Positions 31,832-41,787 of a stretch of DNA of 42,831 nucleotides are shown here, one piece after another. Position 1 is the stretch's first letter. Each line of letters starts with the position of its first letter. This DNA comes from an uncultured Saprospiraceae bacterium (lineage in GTDB: Bacteria; Bacteroidota; Bacteroidia; Chitinophagales; Saprospiraceae). The notes under the pieces were generated by a model. It was not told the DNA's origin and did not search any database. It saw only the letters and a list, made by a program, of their open reading frames with translations. Where the stretch lies: the NCBI GenBank assembly GCA_937951685.1, contig CALFBG010000059.1, positions 1 to 42,831 of the forward strand. Reading direction: 5' to 3'. The position numbers were made by a program, and so were the translations under genes.

Positions 31832-34057
31832 ATGGGTCAAACAATTACTTATGCAATTCCCTTTTTTGGGCTGATTGCCCTTGCTTATACCTTTTGGAAA
31901 TCCTCTTGGGTTTCTGGACAAGAAGTAGGTACACCAAAAATGGCACGAATTGCCGATAATATCGCCGACGGTGCGATGGCATTCTTGCGGGCAGAGTATA
32001 AAGTATTAGCAATCTTCGTTATTGCAGTTGCAGTACTTTTAGGCTTAACGGGTAATACACCAAACTCTTCTCCTTTAGTAGCAGTTTCTTTTATTCTTGG
32101 GGCTATTTGTTCTGCTTTAGCTGGATTTATTGGAATGAAGGTAGCCACTAAAGCCAACGTAAGAACAACCAACGCAGCGAGAACAAGCCTTGGCAAAGCA
32201 CTAGAAGTAGCTTTTGCTGGTGGAGCAGTAATGGGATTGGGAGTTGTTGGTTTAGGAGTACTCGGACTAGGAACTTTATTCGTAGTGTACAGTCACCTTT
32301 TTGGTGTTGATACGGCAGAAAACGTTTCTAGAGTAATTACGATAATTACAGGGTTCTCTTTCGGAGCTTCTTCTATCGCACTTTTTGCTCGTGTAGGTGG
32401 TGGTATTTACACCAAAGCGGCAGACGTTGGAGCGGATTTAGTTGGTAAGGTAGAAGCAGGTATTCCTGAAGATCACCCTTTAAATCCTGCAACCATTGCC
32501 GATAACGTTGGGGACAACGTTGGTGACGTAGCAGGAATGGGTGCCGATTTATTCGAATCTTATGTAGGTTCAATCATTGGTACAATGGTATTAGGAGCAG
32601 CTTTTATTGGTGTTACTGGATACGAAACAACCAACGAGTTTGGTGGTTTGAATGCCGTATTGTTACCTTTAATGTTAGCTAGTGTAGGTATTATTACTTC
32701 AATTATTGGTACTTTCTTCGTGAAAGTAGCAGAAGGTGGTGATCCACAAAAAGCTTTAAACCGAGGAGAATTTATCGCCGCTATTTTAATGTTGATCGCG
32801 ACGTATCTAATTGCTACTTACATATTACCAGGTACATGGACAGGTGTTGACGGATTTGAATATTCTTCAATGGGTGTTTTCTGGGCAGTAATTTTTGGTC
32901 TCGGTGGTGGTCTTTTGATCGGTATCGTAACAGAATTTTACACCGGAACGGGCACAAAACCAGTTAAGTCTATCGTTGATCAATCTGTAACTGGAGCGGC
33001 AACGAACATTATTGCTGGTTTGGGCGTAGGAATGCAATCTACTGCAATTCCGATTTTGATCTTGGCAGTAGCAATTATTGGATCTTACTCTTTCGCAGGT
33101 TTATATGGTATCGCAATCGCAGCAGTGGGAATGCTTTCTAACACCGGAATTCAATTGGCAGTAGATGCTTACGGTCCTGTTTCAGATAATGCTGGTGGAA
33201 TTGCAGAAATGGCTGACCTTCCTAAAGAAGTTCGTCAACGTACTGATAAATTAGATGCAGTAGGGAACACTACCGCAGCAATCGGAAAAGGATTTGCAAT
33301 TGGTTCTGCTGCTTTAACGGCATTGGCTTTATTCGCAGCATTTATTACCGCTTACAATCTTTCTCATCCTGATGCACTCGTTAGTAGCATTAGTATCACG
33401 AATCCATATGTAATGTCTTCTCTTTTTGTTGGTGGAATGTTGCCTTTCTTGTTCTCTGCCCTTTCGATGAATGCAGTAGGTCGTGCGGCAATGGATATGA
33501 TCACCGAAGTAAGACGTCAATTTAAAGATATTCCAGAATTGAAAGCAGCCCTAGCCGTTATGAAGAAAAATGGCGAGAAAGAATACAAAGATTGGAATCA
33601 AGCAGATCAAAATACTTTTGATGCAGCAGACGGTAAAGCAGAATATGGTAAGTGTGTTGAAATTTCAACTGCAGCTTCAATTAGAGAAATGATTCGTCCA
33701 GGTTTATTGGCTGTTTTAGTCCCCGTAGTAGTAGGTTTTACACCCGGTTTGTTAGGACTTGGTAGCGCAATGGGTGCTCAAATGCTAGGTGGATTATTAG
33801 CAGGCGTAACGGTTTGTGGAGTATTGATGGCCATCTTCCAGTCTAACGCTGGTGGTGCGTGGGATAACGCTAAAAAAATGTTTGAAGAAGGTGTTGAGAT
33901 CAACGGAAAAATGTATTACAAAGGTTCTGAACCACACAAAGCAACAGTTGTTGGAGATACCGTAGGTGATCCATTTAAGGATACTTCTGGTCCTTCTTTG
34001 AATATCTTGTTGAAATTGATGTCAGTAGTAGCGTTGGTTATTGCTCCAATGTTATAA
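31832..34057 (+). CDS. hppA: Membrane-bound ion-pumping pyrophosphatase, K+-dependent type
   Basis: A 741-residue integral membrane pump of about 16 helices that couples pyrophosphate hydrolysis to H+ and/or Na+ export. The substrate-site motifs are complete: [11 protein letters not shown] at 198-208, [12 protein letters not shown] at 224-235 and, late in the chain, [28 protein letters not shown] at about 478-487 has alanine where potassium-independent enzymes have lysine, so this should be the K+-stimulated class. Whether it pumps Na+, H+ or both cannot be decided by eye. The first residues ([20 protein letters not shown]) are a typical family start. It stands alone between its own promoter and terminator. 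Confidence 0.96.
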   Translation: MGQTITYAIPFFGLIALAYTFWKSSWVSGQEVGTPKMARIADNIADGAMAFLRAEYKVLAIFVIAVAVLLGLTGNTPNSSPLVAVSFILGAICSALAGFIGMKVATKANVRTTNAARTSLGKALEVAFAGGAVMGLGVVGLGVLGLGTLFVVYSHLFGVDTAENVSRVITIITGFSFGASSIALFARVGGGIYTKAADVGADLVGKVEAGIPEDHPLNPATIADNVGDNVGDVAGMGADLFESYVGSIIGTMVLGAAFIGVTGYETTNEFGGLNAVLLPLMLASVGIITSIIGTFFVKVAEGGDPQKALNRGEFIAAILMLIATYLIATYILPGTWTGVDGFEYSSMGVFWAVIFGLGGGLLIGIVTEFYTGTGTKPVKSIVDQSVTGAATNIIAGLGVGMQSTAIPILILAVAIIGSYSFAGLYGIAIAAVGMLSNTGIQLAVDAYGPVSDNAGGIAEMADLPKEVRQRTDKLDAVGNTTAAIGKGFAIGSAALTALALFAAFITAYNLSHPDALVSSISITNPYVMSSLFVGGMLPFLFSALSMNAVGRAAMDMITEVRRQFKDIPELKAALAVMKKNGEKEYKDWNQADQNTFDAADGKAEYGKCVEISTAASIREMIRPGLLAVLVPVVVGFTPGLLGLGSAMGAQMLGGLLAGVTVCGVLMAIFQSNAGGAWDNAKKMFEEGVEINGKMYYKGSEPHKATVVGDTVGDPFKDTSGPSLNILLKLMSVVALVIAPML

Positions 34058-34106
34058 GAAAATACTGATCTAAATAAATATTTCCAGCACCTGCTGGCAA
34101 TTTATA

Positions 34107-34145
34107 GAAAGAGAATTCGACTACGGTGGGATTCTCTTTCTTCGT
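34107..34145 (+). terminator. Terminator after hppA
   Basis: GAAAGAGAAT at 34107-34116 pairs perfectly with ATTCTCTTTC at 34131-34140 around a 14-base loop; the T tract after it (TTCG) is short. Confidence 0.7.
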
Positions 34146-34416
34146 TTGGGAAGGTTGAAGACCATCTTTTGAGCCACTTCAAGCTAAGGAGTAAGGCTAT
34201 TAACTCTATTCGTCGATAAAATTCGCGCCTGATACGTTATGGAATCGTTAAAATTGAGTTTGGCAGGATTATGGACGGAGTTTTTATTTAAATTAAGGTA
34301 TCTTTTTAGTGGTTTTTTACGTTAAAATAGGGTAAACCAAAATATCCTACGGCGAATCTACCCCAATGAAGATTTTAAGGATAAGTTTTTAATGCAAAAT
34401 AAGTAAACTAATATAT
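34146..34416. other. Non-coding gap before the processing protease
   Basis: Together with the hppA terminator this makes a 359-bp gap without a gene. GGAGTTTTTATTTAAATTAA at about 34277-34296 faintly resembles the inner part of the element at 30830 and of its relative at 23488; the match is too weak to call a repeat. No clear promoter box for the next gene was found. Confidence 0.4.
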
Positions 34417-36510
34417 ATGAAAATCAGAGGACCCATATTTTTTTCGCTCCTAGCTGCAGCGCTCTTAATTGGCGCTTATTTCCCTAATACTACGGCAGAT
34501 AAAGAGGCGATGTTGATGCACACAATTATCGGTGGTGTCAATCAATTGCATTATAGTCCCTTAGAAATTGATGATACTTTTTCTGAAAAAGTATTTGATC
34601 TCTATCTGGATCGAATCGACGCAAATCGTCGTTTCTTTACCCAAGAAGATTTAGCTAGGTTGAAGCCTTTTAAGAAAAACTTAGATGATCAAGCACTAGA
34701 AGGTACTTACGATTTCTTTAATCTTTCGGAAGAGTTATTCCTCAAAAAGATTACGGCGACTCAAAGTATCTATCAAGAAATATTAAGTAAGCCTTTTGAT
34801 TTTGACGTCAAAGAAGAAATTGACTTGAAATTGAAAAAGAAGCCTTTCGCTAAAGATGATGCCCAACTTCGAGAATACTGGCGAAAAAATCTCAAATATG
34901 ATGTAATGACGCGTTTGACCACTAAGTTGGAAGCGAAAGCAGAAGGAGATGAAAAAGTAAAAGATAAATCCTACGAAGAATTGGAGAAAGATGCGCGGGA
35001 TGCTGTTCTAAAAGTATTTGACAAATGGTACGAAAGAATGGCAAAAGATCGAAGATCAGATCACCTTAGTAACTATCTAAACGCTGTGACTAACGTTTTT
35101 GATCCACACACGAGCTATTACGAAAGAAAAGATAAAGAGAACTTTGATATCAATATGTCTGGTACTTTAGAGGGAATCGGTGCGCGTTTACAATTAGAAG
35201 ATGATTATACAAAAGTAAGTAGTATCGTACCTGGCGGACCGGCATGGAAAGGTAAAGAATTGAGTGCGGAAGATTTGATTATGAAAGTAGCACAAGGGGA
35301 CGAGGAGCCAGTAGATGTCGCAGGATGGAGATTGGATGATGTTGTTAAAATGATTCGTGGAAAGAAAGGTACAGAGGTAAGACTTACTGTAAAGAAACCT
35401 GACGGCACGATCAAAGTCGTACCAATCGTTAGAGATGTAGTCATTTTGGAAGAAGGGTACGCAAAATCAGTAATTTTAGATTATCCCGGTACGGTAGAAA
35501 AAGTAGGTTACATCAACTTACCTCGTTTCTACGCAGATTTCAATCGCACGGGAGGAAGAAGTTGTGCTGTAGACGTCGGAAAGGAGATTGAAAAACTAAA
35601 TAAAGAAAATGTCAGTGGAATCATTCTTGATTTGCGTAATAATACTGGTGGTTCTTTGAGAGATGTAGTAACAATGTCCGGTATGTTTATCGAAGAAGGA
35701 CCAATTGTTCAGGTGAAAGCGAGAGATCGAAAACCAGAAGTGCTAAAAGATGTTGACCCGAAAGTACAATACGACGGTCCTCTTATCGTGATGGTGAACT
35801 CGTTTAGTGCATCAGCTTCAGAAATTCTCGCAGCAGCATTGCAAGATTATGGTCGCGCCGTGATCGTAGGTAGTAATTCTACTTTTGGTAAAGGTACGGT
35901 TCAACGATTTTTTGATCTAGATCGAGCGATCAGAGGCAACAGTGAGGTGAAGCCTTTGGGAGACGTGAAATTGACGATTCAGAAATTCTATCGGGTGAAT
36001 GGTGGTTCTACGCAATTAAAAGGAGTGGTGCCAGATATCATTTTACCTGATGCTTATCACTATACTAAAATTGGTGAAAAAGAATACGAACACGCCTTGA
36101 AATGGACGGAGATTGATCCCGTAACGTATGAGCAAAACGTAACGAAGTTGGATCGTTTAAATGAAATCAAGCGCGCGAGTGAGGGTAGAGTGGCAACGAG
36201 CCCCGTTTTCAAGAAGGTATTAGAAAAAGCAAAGATTCTAAAAGATCAGGAAGATCGGACGAACTATCCTTTGTCTTTAGCCGCCTACCAAGCTTACCGA
36301 AAAGACTTAGAAAAAACTTCTGATCAATATGATGATATGTTTGAAAAAATTGAAGGATTAAAAATTCAAAATCCAGCGGTAGATTTACCTTTTATTCAAG
36401 CAGACTCTTCTCGAATTGCAAGAAACGATACTTGGATAGCGTCTTTACAGAAAGATGCTTATTTAGAAGAAACCTTGCGCATCATGGAAGATTTACAACA
36501 GAAAAAATAA
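34417..36510 (+). CDS. prc: C-terminal processing (tail-specific) protease, S41A family
   Basis: A 697-residue periplasmic serine protease related to E. coli Prc/Tsp, which trims or degrades proteins from their C-termini and influences envelope and peptidoglycan turnover. A signal/anchor lies at about 7-23. The N-terminal Tsp domain is followed by a PDZ domain at about 250-340 (DINMSGTLEGIGARLQLEDD, VPGGPAWKGKELSAEDLIMK). The catalytic dyad follows: S466 in NSFSASASEI and K492 in FGKGTVQ, with D477 in LQDYGR, by comparison with E. coli S430, K455 and D441; the Ser-to-Lys spacing is one residue longer here. About 550-697 match the C-terminal helical Tsp domain. The ATG at 34417 gives the expected short leader. 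It is transcribed alone. Confidence 0.94.
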   Translation: MKIRGPIFFSLLAAALLIGAYFPNTTADKEAMLMHTIIGGVNQLHYSPLEIDDTFSEKVFDLYLDRIDANRRFFTQEDLARLKPFKKNLDDQALEGTYDFFNLSEELFLKKITATQSIYQEILSKPFDFDVKEEIDLKLKKKPFAKDDAQLREYWRKNLKYDVMTRLTTKLEAKAEGDEKVKDKSYEELEKDARDAVLKVFDKWYERMAKDRRSDHLSNYLNAVTNVFDPHTSYYERKDKENFDINMSGTLEGIGARLQLEDDYTKVSSIVPGGPAWKGKELSAEDLIMKVAQGDEEPVDVAGWRLDDVVKMIRGKKGTEVRLTVKKPDGTIKVVPIVRDVVILEEGYAKSVILDYPGTVEKVGYINLPRFYADFNRTGGRSCAVDVGKEIEKLNKENVSGIILDLRNNTGGSLRDVVTMSGMFIEEGPIVQVKARDRKPEVLKDVDPKVQYDGPLIVMVNSFSASASEILAAALQDYGRAVIVGSNSTFGKGTVQRFFDLDRAIRGNSEVKPLGDVKLTIQKFYRVNGGSTQLKGVVPDIILPDAYHYTKIGEKEYEHALKWTEIDPVTYEQNVTKLDRLNEIKRASEGRVATSPVFKKVLEKAKILKDQEDRTNYPLSLAAYQAYRKDLEKTSDQYDDMFEKIEGLKIQNPAVDLPFIQADSSRIARNDTWIASLQKDAYLEETLRIMEDLQQKK

Positions 36511-36530
36511 AATTCGAAACTTTCGAGTTT

Positions 36531-36569
36531 AAAATGCGCTTCCAAACTTAGCTTGGAAGCGCATTTTTT
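36531..36569 (+). terminator. Terminator after prc
   Basis: A perfect 15-bp stem (AAAATGCGCTTCCAA at 36531-36545 with its complement at 36553-36567) and a T run. Confidence 0.92.
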
Positions 36570-36824
36570 ATTGCTGCTAAGGCTATAAGTGCTCAAAGCC
36601 TCCTGCGGTAGTAGAATATTTTTCAGGTCTGAGGATAATCTTTTCCCTTAAGGTTTCTTTCCAGCGGGTATTGCGTACCTTTAGGGAACGAAAGGAAAAT
36701 CTAGATAGTAATCAGCGTGACCAGGAATTTTTTTAACGCTTTTCCTTACGGTAAATCTTTGTGGAGTACTCCGCATAACTTTGAGGTTGTTTTCAAACAA
36801 TTTCTTCATAAATTAAGCAGCAAC
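36570..36824. other. Leader region of the ABC-F gene
   Basis: No gene is supported; an in-frame GTG at 36717 would extend the ABC-F protein by 36 residues that do not fit the family. TACCTTTA at 36676-36683 is a fair -7 box (one mismatch to TAnnTTTG), with no strong -33. Confidence 0.4.
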
Positions 36825-38711
36825 GTGAATTACCTTACCTTAGAAAATGTAACTAAATCCTACGGAGAGAAAGTCCTCTTCGAAAACATTTCCTTGCACG
36901 TCGACCAAGGGCAAAAAATTGCCATCGTCGCAAAGAATGGTACGGGGAAATCTACCTTGCTCCGCGTAATCGCAGGAGTAGAAGGCTCAGAAGGGGAAAA
37001 CTCGAAAATCTTATTGCGCAAAGATATTCGAATTGGATTCTTAAACCAAGAACCAGACTTTCAAGATGATCACACGATTATGGAGGCTGTTTTTGATTCT
37101 GACAACGTGATGATTCAATGTGTAAAGAACTATGAACTAGCCTTGCAACAGCCCGAAAAAGAAGAAGCGTTGCAAAGTGCGATGATGCAAATGGATGATT
37201 TGAAAGCTTGGGACTTTGAAGCGAATATCAAAGAAATTCTTTCCAAACTTAATATTAATGATCTGGATCAACAGGTTTATACCTTATCGGGTGGACAAAA
37301 GAAACGCTTGGCACTCGCTAAACTTTTAATCGAAGATCCAGAGTTCGTTATTTTGGATGAGCCGACCAACCATCTGGATTTAGAAATGATCGAATGGCTG
37401 GAAAAGTATTTACAGCATAGTCGATTGACCATTTTTATGGTGACGCACGATCGTTATTTTTTGGAACGAGTTTGTGATACGATTATCGAATTGGATGGTG
37501 GTGTGCTTTATCGTTATAAAGGAAACTACTCTGAATTTTTGGAAAAGAAATTTCTCCGAGAAGAAGTACAAGGTCGTACGATGGATCGCGATAAAAAAAT
37601 GTTCGAACGAGAACTTCAATGGGTGCGGCGTCAACCGAAAGCGAGAGGGACTAAAGCCAAAGCGCGCGTTGATGGTTTTTTAGATTTAAAAGATAAAACC
37701 ACTCAAAAAATTGATCGTACGAAACTACAGATCGAGATAAAAGGGAATCGTTTGGGGAGCAAGATTTTGGAAGCTCATTATATTAGTAAGAGCTTTGGTG
37801 AGCTTAAGATTGTGGAGGATTTTCATTATAAATTTAGTAAGAAAGAAAGAGTAGGAATCGTCGGTCCAAACGGAGTGGGGAAGACCACTTTTTTGAAAAT
37901 GTTGACCAAACAAATTCGACCCGACAGCGGAAAAGTTGTCGTGGGAGATACCATTGTTTTTGGCTATTACACCCAAGCGGGGATGGAGTTGAAGGAAGAC
38001 AAGCGTGTGATTGACGTAGTACAAGATATTGCGGAATATATTCCATTGGAGAAAGGAATGAAAATTAGTGCGGCGCAAATGCTAGAGCGCTTTATGTTCA
38101 ATCGGAAGCATCAGCAAGTATACGTTTCCCAACTCAGTGGGGGAGAACGCCGTCGATTGTATCTCTTGACTGTTTTGATGGCAAATCCTAATTTCTTAAT
38201 TCTGGATGAGCCGACGAATGATTTAGATATTATTACACTTAATGTATTGGAAGATTTTTTACAAGACTTTCCAGGCTGTGTGATCATCGTAACGCACGAT
38301 CGTTATTTCATGGACAAATTGGTCGATCACTTATTTATCTTTGAAGGTAACGGTAAAATTAGAGATTATAACGGTAATTATACTGACTATCGAGAAGCCT
38401 CCAAAGCCAAAGAAGAGGAAGAGCGGAAGCAAGATCGATCGAAACAAAAACAAGAAGAAAAGGGGAAGGCATCCGTCGAAGTTAAGCCAGCAGAAACCCC
38501 TCGCTTAACCTACATGGAACGCAAAGAGCTAGGGAAATTGGAAAAAGAAATAGAGAAATTAGAACTCAAAAAAGCGGACATCATCGAAAAATTTAATGAT
38601 GCGAACCTTTCTCCTCAAGAGATCGAAAAGCTTTCGATAGAGTTAGGAGCGGTTAAAGATAAGATCGAAGAAAAAGAATTACGCTGGATGGAACTGTCCG
38701 AATTGGCGTAG
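36825..38711 (+). CDS. ABC-F family ATP-binding protein
   Basis: A soluble protein with two ABC ATPase domains and no membrane part. ABC-F proteins act at the ribosome, in translation control, rescue of stalled complexes or antibiotic protection. Domain 1 has AKNGTGKST at 36-44, LSGGQKKRLALAKLL and ILDEPTNHLD; domain 2 has GPNGVGKTT, LSGGERRRLYLLTVL and ILDEPTNDLD. Between them is the charged linker (ERELQWVRRQPKARGTKAKA), and the C-terminus is a Lys/Glu-rich coiled coil (KLEKEIEKLELKKADIIEKF) as in Uup-type members. I chose GTG 36825, because MNYLTLENVTKSYGEK is the standard start and gives a family-like 628 residues. A small membrane protein follows 29 bp downstream. Nothing marks it as a resistance determinant. 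Confidence 0.93.
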   Translation: MNYLTLENVTKSYGEKVLFENISLHVDQGQKIAIVAKNGTGKSTLLRVIAGVEGSEGENSKILLRKDIRIGFLNQEPDFQDDHTIMEAVFDSDNVMIQCVKNYELALQQPEKEEALQSAMMQMDDLKAWDFEANIKEILSKLNINDLDQQVYTLSGGQKKRLALAKLLIEDPEFVILDEPTNHLDLEMIEWLEKYLQHSRLTIFMVTHDRYFLERVCDTIIELDGGVLYRYKGNYSEFLEKKFLREEVQGRTMDRDKKMFERELQWVRRQPKARGTKAKARVDGFLDLKDKTTQKIDRTKLQIEIKGNRLGSKILEAHYISKSFGELKIVEDFHYKFSKKERVGIVGPNGVGKTTFLKMLTKQIRPDSGKVVVGDTIVFGYYTQAGMELKEDKRVIDVVQDIAEYIPLEKGMKISAAQMLERFMFNRKHQQVYVSQLSGGERRRLYLLTVLMANPNFLILDEPTNDLDIITLNVLEDFLQDFPGCVIIVTHDRYFMDKLVDHLFIFEGNGKIRDYNGNYTDYREASKAKEEEERKQDRSKQKQEEKGKASVEVKPAETPRLTYMERKELGKLEKEIEKLELKKADIIEKFNDANLSPQEIEKLSIELGAVKDKIEEKELRWMELSELA

Positions 38712-38740
38712 CGTAAAGTCTAATAGTTCAACTTTTTTGT

Positions 38741-39175
38741 ATGCAATTTAGCCTTGTACAAATAATTGGTTTAATCCTTCTGGGGGGAAGTTGCCTTTTG
38801 TTGGGTGTCGGTTTTCCTGAACTGATCCGACGCATGGATTATAGTCGAGATTTATGGAGAGATGGTCTATTACTTATTTGTATTTTAGGAATTGCATGTT
38901 TCGTTACGGGAATTGCAACGTTACTCAAGAGGAAGTGGACTCGTCCCGTGATCACCGTCGCACTGTTGACCATTGGTTTATACTTCGCTTATATTTTCTT
39001 GTCAGATATGCCGAATAGTGGTAGGAAGGAATACTACTACGTCTTAGTGATTGGCTTGGTTGTTTTTACTTTATTGTTGTGTGGCATCCTCTATATCAAC
39101 AATGATAAAGTGATTGCGGATTACGAAGCGGAGGAAGGGCGAAGCTTGTTGGAAGAAGATATTTTAGATCTTTAA
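38741..39175 (+). CDS. Small four-helix membrane protein, unknown function
   Basis: A 144-residue integral membrane protein that I do not recognise. Four hydrophobic segments are visible, at about 7-27 (IIGLILLGGSCLLLGVGF), 43-62 (LLLICILGIACFVTGIATLL), 69-87 and 99-118 (YVLVIGLVVFTLLLCGILYI), with a basic loop (KRKWTR) and a charged C-terminal tail (EAEEGRSLLEEDILDL). It starts 29 bp after the ABC-F gene and is probably cotranscribed with it. No catalytic or binding motif is evident. Confidence 0.78.
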   Translation: MQFSLVQIIGLILLGGSCLLLGVGFPELIRRMDYSRDLWRDGLLLICILGIACFVTGIATLLKRKWTRPVITVALLTIGLYFAYIFLSDMPNSGRKEYYYVLVIGLVVFTLLLCGILYINNDKVIADYEAEEGRSLLEEDILDL

Positions 39176-39188
39176 ATTTTTTAAATGT

Positions 39189-39226
39189 AAAAGGGAGAAT
39201 TTGAAGCTTTCAAATTCTCCCTTTTG
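39189..39226. terminator. Bidirectional terminator between convergent genes
   Basis: A perfect 17-bp stem (left arm 39189-39205 starting AAAAGGGAGAATTTG, right arm 39209-39225) with a 3-base loop GCT. It serves both the small membrane protein (plus) and the thioredoxin-like gene (minus). Confidence 0.92.
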
Positions 39227-39257
39227 TAATCACAAAAGAAATGATCAAAAATGGCAG

Positions 39258-39758
39258 TTATTTTTTAGCGGCCAACTTCTTAATTTTATCTTCTAGCTCA
39301 TATTCATCGCCAGCGACGTAACCACTATGCTTATCTACGATATTCCCTTCTTGGTCAATCACTAAAGTATACGGCACCGTTTGGAAGTTCAAAGCGCGCT
39401 TCAATTCTTCTTTAGCATCCGAAAGGATAGTATATTCCCACTGCTTGACATCTACCATTGGACCTACTTTAGGCAAAGCTCGAGCATTATCAATTGTAAT
39501 TGCTAAAAATTCTACGTTGTATTTTTCTTGCCATTCTGGATACAAGTCAGCAACTGCATCTAGCTCTTTTTTACAAGGAGAACACCAAGTTGCCCAGAAG
39601 CTAATAATCGTAATTTTACCGTTTTTCCCAAAATCCTGAATATTGACGGTCTTACCATCTAAGGTTTTAACCTTAATGTCTGGTAAAGTATTTTGAGCGG
39701 ACAATTGAGTAAAGCAACCGAGACAAAGTGCAAGTGTAAAAAATTTGAGTAATTTCAT
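39258..39758 (-). CDS. TlpA-like thioredoxin family protein
   Basis: A 166-residue exported thiol-disulfide protein. The signal peptide (MKLLKFFTLALCLGCFTQLS, cut near SAQ) is followed by a thioredoxin fold with FWATWCSPCKKE, active cysteines C59 and C62, and a cis-proline in TVPYT at P129. ISFWATWC and LVIDQEGNIV are typical of the TlpA/ResA group, which reduces or isomerises disulfides in the periplasm. The leader also contains two cysteines of its own, but no lipobox. The neighbouring divergent pair (a DUF6029 barrel and an Omp28 lipoprotein with its own CxxC) is a frequent genomic companion, which suggests a common envelope redox role; that link is inferred. Confidence 0.9.
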   Translation of the reverse strand: MKLLKFFTLALCLGCFTQLSAQNTLPDIKVKTLDGKTVNIQDFGKNGKITIISFWATWCSPCKKELDAVADLYPEWQEKYNVEFLAITIDNARALPKVGPMVDVKQWEYTILSDAKEELKRALNFQTVPYTLVIDQEGNIVDKHSGYVAGDEYELEDKIKKLAAKK

Positions 39759-40109
39759 GTTGGATTTAGTTTATTTATTGAATTATTGCCAGATGCCTGA
39801 CTTTTACATTATTAATATTTTCTAATTAAACAAAAAGGCTCTAATTTCGAATAATGAAACCAAGACCATGATTGTAATTTAAAGTTAAGTGAATTTCATT
39901 TCTCATGCGTATGATGGAATGTGGTTTAACTAATTTTTAACCATAATTAAGGTAAACACGACATCGAGGTTGTTTAGAAATCCCCAAAAGAAGCCTGTCT
40001 TAAATAAAAAAAACTAATCGTTTAGTTTAGCTTTAAATTTTTGAATAACTTTATCAAAACAAACGAAACTTTTAAACTGCTTATTTTTAAGCATCGCAAA
40101 TTAAAAAGA
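39759..40109. other. Divergent gap with a lone repeat end
   Basis: No gene. A/T-rich. GAGGTTGTTTAGAAATCCCC at 39966-39985 continues as AAAAGAAGC and matches the left end of the element at 41788 (GAAGTTGTTTAAAAACTCC), without a matching right end. TAGTTTAG at 40023-40030 is a weak -7 box for the DUF6029 gene. An upstream in-frame TTG at 40041 was not used as start. Confidence 0.45.
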
Positions 40110-41783
40110 ATGCCAATGAAAGTCTTTAAACTACTCGTTTTAAATCTCTTATTTTTAAGTTTTTGTCAGATAGCTTACGCTCAAAACGAGGGCAACACTA
40201 ATTCCTCGGGTGGTGTTTTTTCCGGCAGCCTAGAAGCGAATGGAAACTTTTTTATGACAGATTCTGCCATTGGTGCGGTCGGAACACCACAATACGATCG
40301 TCAATTATACGGTGCAGATGCTTGGTTGGACTTACGATACAGCAACTGGGGGTTTGACTTCGGTGTTCGTTTCGATATGTTTAATAACTCTAATTTATTG
40401 AACCCGATAGGTTCCTATTCCGACCAAGGTATTGGTCGTTGGTTTGTTCGTAAAAAGATTGACAAACTAGGTATATCGGCAGGATATCTTTATGATCAAA
40501 TTGGCAGTGGGGTAATTTTTAGAGCCTACGAAGAAAGGCCGCTCGCTATTGATAATGCTTTATATGGTGTTCGTTTGACTTATGATTTGCTGGAAGACTG
40601 GCAAGTCAAAGCCTTTTCTGGAAAACAGAAACAGCTATTCGATTATTATGGTGCTACGATTCGAGGATTGAGCGTTGATGGTTTTTTGAGTGGAGGAGAA
40701 GAATCAGGTTGGTCGATTGCTCCGGGAGCAGGCGTGGTGAATCGAACGATTGACGACGAAACGATGGAAGGCGTTGTTAACCAAATTGCGACTTATAATG
40801 TACAAGATAGTACGGGCTTACGGTATAACTCTTATGCCATGACGCTTTATAACACCTTAACGGTCGGAAAATTTAGTTGGTACTTTGAAGGTGCCTATAA
40901 AACGGAAGATGTGATGACGAATCCACTTTTGGAACGATTGGATCGACAAGGAACTTCTAAGATTCCAGGCAAAATCGTTTTGGAAACGGGTAATGTTCTA
41001 TACTCGAGTTTTAGTTATTCTACCAATGGATTTGGTGGTACACTAGAATTAAAAAGAACAGAAAATTTCAATTTTAGAACGGATCCTTTCGTTGTATTGA
41101 ATAGAGGCATTATTAACTTTTTGCCACCAATGACGAGAGTAAATACGTATCGGTTGACGAGTCGTTATGCTCCCGCTACGCAAGAATTTGGAGAGAAAGC
41201 AGTGCAGTTGGATTTAAGTTATGCTTCTTCTCGTAAGTTGCGATTTAATGTGAATTTATCTAATATTACGACGCTAGAAGATGATTTATTATATCGAGAA
41301 CTGTACTCAGAAGTTACCTATAAGTACAAACGTAAGTGGACGTTAATTGGCGGTTTGCAATACCAACAATACAACCAAGAGGTTTTTGAAGAAAAACCGG
41401 ATGTCGGTATTTTGACGGCAGTGACGCCTTTCTTCGAAGTACAGTATAAGTTAAGTCGGAAAAAATCGATTCGCTTCGAAGCACAATATATGGATGTAGC
41501 AGAGAAAAAGGATTTTGGTAGCTGGGCTTTTGCGCTCGTTGAATTTAGCGTTGCGCCAAGTTGGTCTTTCACCGTTTCGGATATGTATAATGTGAGTCCT
41601 ACGAAAAGAACAAATAACGATGATATTCATTATCCAAGAGTAGACATTTTTTATACGAAAAAATCCAATCGTTTCTCTTTAAGTTACGTTAAACAAGTAG
41701 AAGGAATTGTTTGTTCCGGAGGAATTTGCCGATTAGAGCCTGCATTTAGTGGGGTGAAAATGTCGGTTAATTCTACTTTTTAA
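40110..41783 (+). CDS. DUF6029 family outer-membrane barrel protein
   Basis: A 557-residue protein with a signal peptide (VFKLLVLNLLFLSFCQIAYA, cut before QNEG) and an extended beta-barrel. The early part matches what I know of DUF6029: SGSLEANGNFFMTDSAIG, GADAWLDLRYSNWGFDFGVR, IGRWFVRKKIDKLGISAGYL, YDQIGSGVIFRAYEERPLAI and DNALYGVRLTY. Later strands alternate (YKRKWTLIGGLQYQQYNQEV) and the chain ends in SVNSTF, with the terminal Phe typical of barrels. ATG 40110 and 40116 are both possible; either leaves the leader intact. The function is unknown. It is followed, across a 131-bp structured element, by an Omp28-type lipoprotein and flanked by a TlpA-like protein. Confidence 0.86.
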   Translation: MPMKVFKLLVLNLLFLSFCQIAYAQNEGNTNSSGGVFSGSLEANGNFFMTDSAIGAVGTPQYDRQLYGADAWLDLRYSNWGFDFGVRFDMFNNSNLLNPIGSYSDQGIGRWFVRKKIDKLGISAGYLYDQIGSGVIFRAYEERPLAIDNALYGVRLTYDLLEDWQVKAFSGKQKQLFDYYGATIRGLSVDGFLSGGEESGWSIAPGAGVVNRTIDDETMEGVVNQIATYNVQDSTGLRYNSYAMTLYNTLTVGKFSWYFEGAYKTEDVMTNPLLERLDRQGTSKIPGKIVLETGNVLYSSFSYSTNGFGGTLELKRTENFNFRTDPFVVLNRGIINFLPPMTRVNTYRLTSRYAPATQEFGEKAVQLDLSYASSRKLRFNVNLSNITTLEDDLLYRELYSEVTYKYKRKWTLIGGLQYQQYNQEVFEEKPDVGILTAVTPFFEVQYKLSRKKSIRFEAQYMDVAEKKDFGSWAFALVEFSVAPSWSFTVSDMYNVSPTKRTNNDDIHYPRVDIFYTKKSNRFSLSYVKQVEGIVCSGGICRLEPAFSGVKMSVNSTF

Positions 41784-41787
41784 GATA

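Noticed and set aside
34262-34312. Third copy of the GTGCTTGGAC element
   Set aside because: Only a loose AT-rich resemblance and no inverted ends; not enough to call.
36717-36824. GTG 36717 as start of the ABC-F protein
   Set aside because: The 36 added residues are not family-like, while GTG 36825 gives the standard MNYLTLENVTKSYG start.
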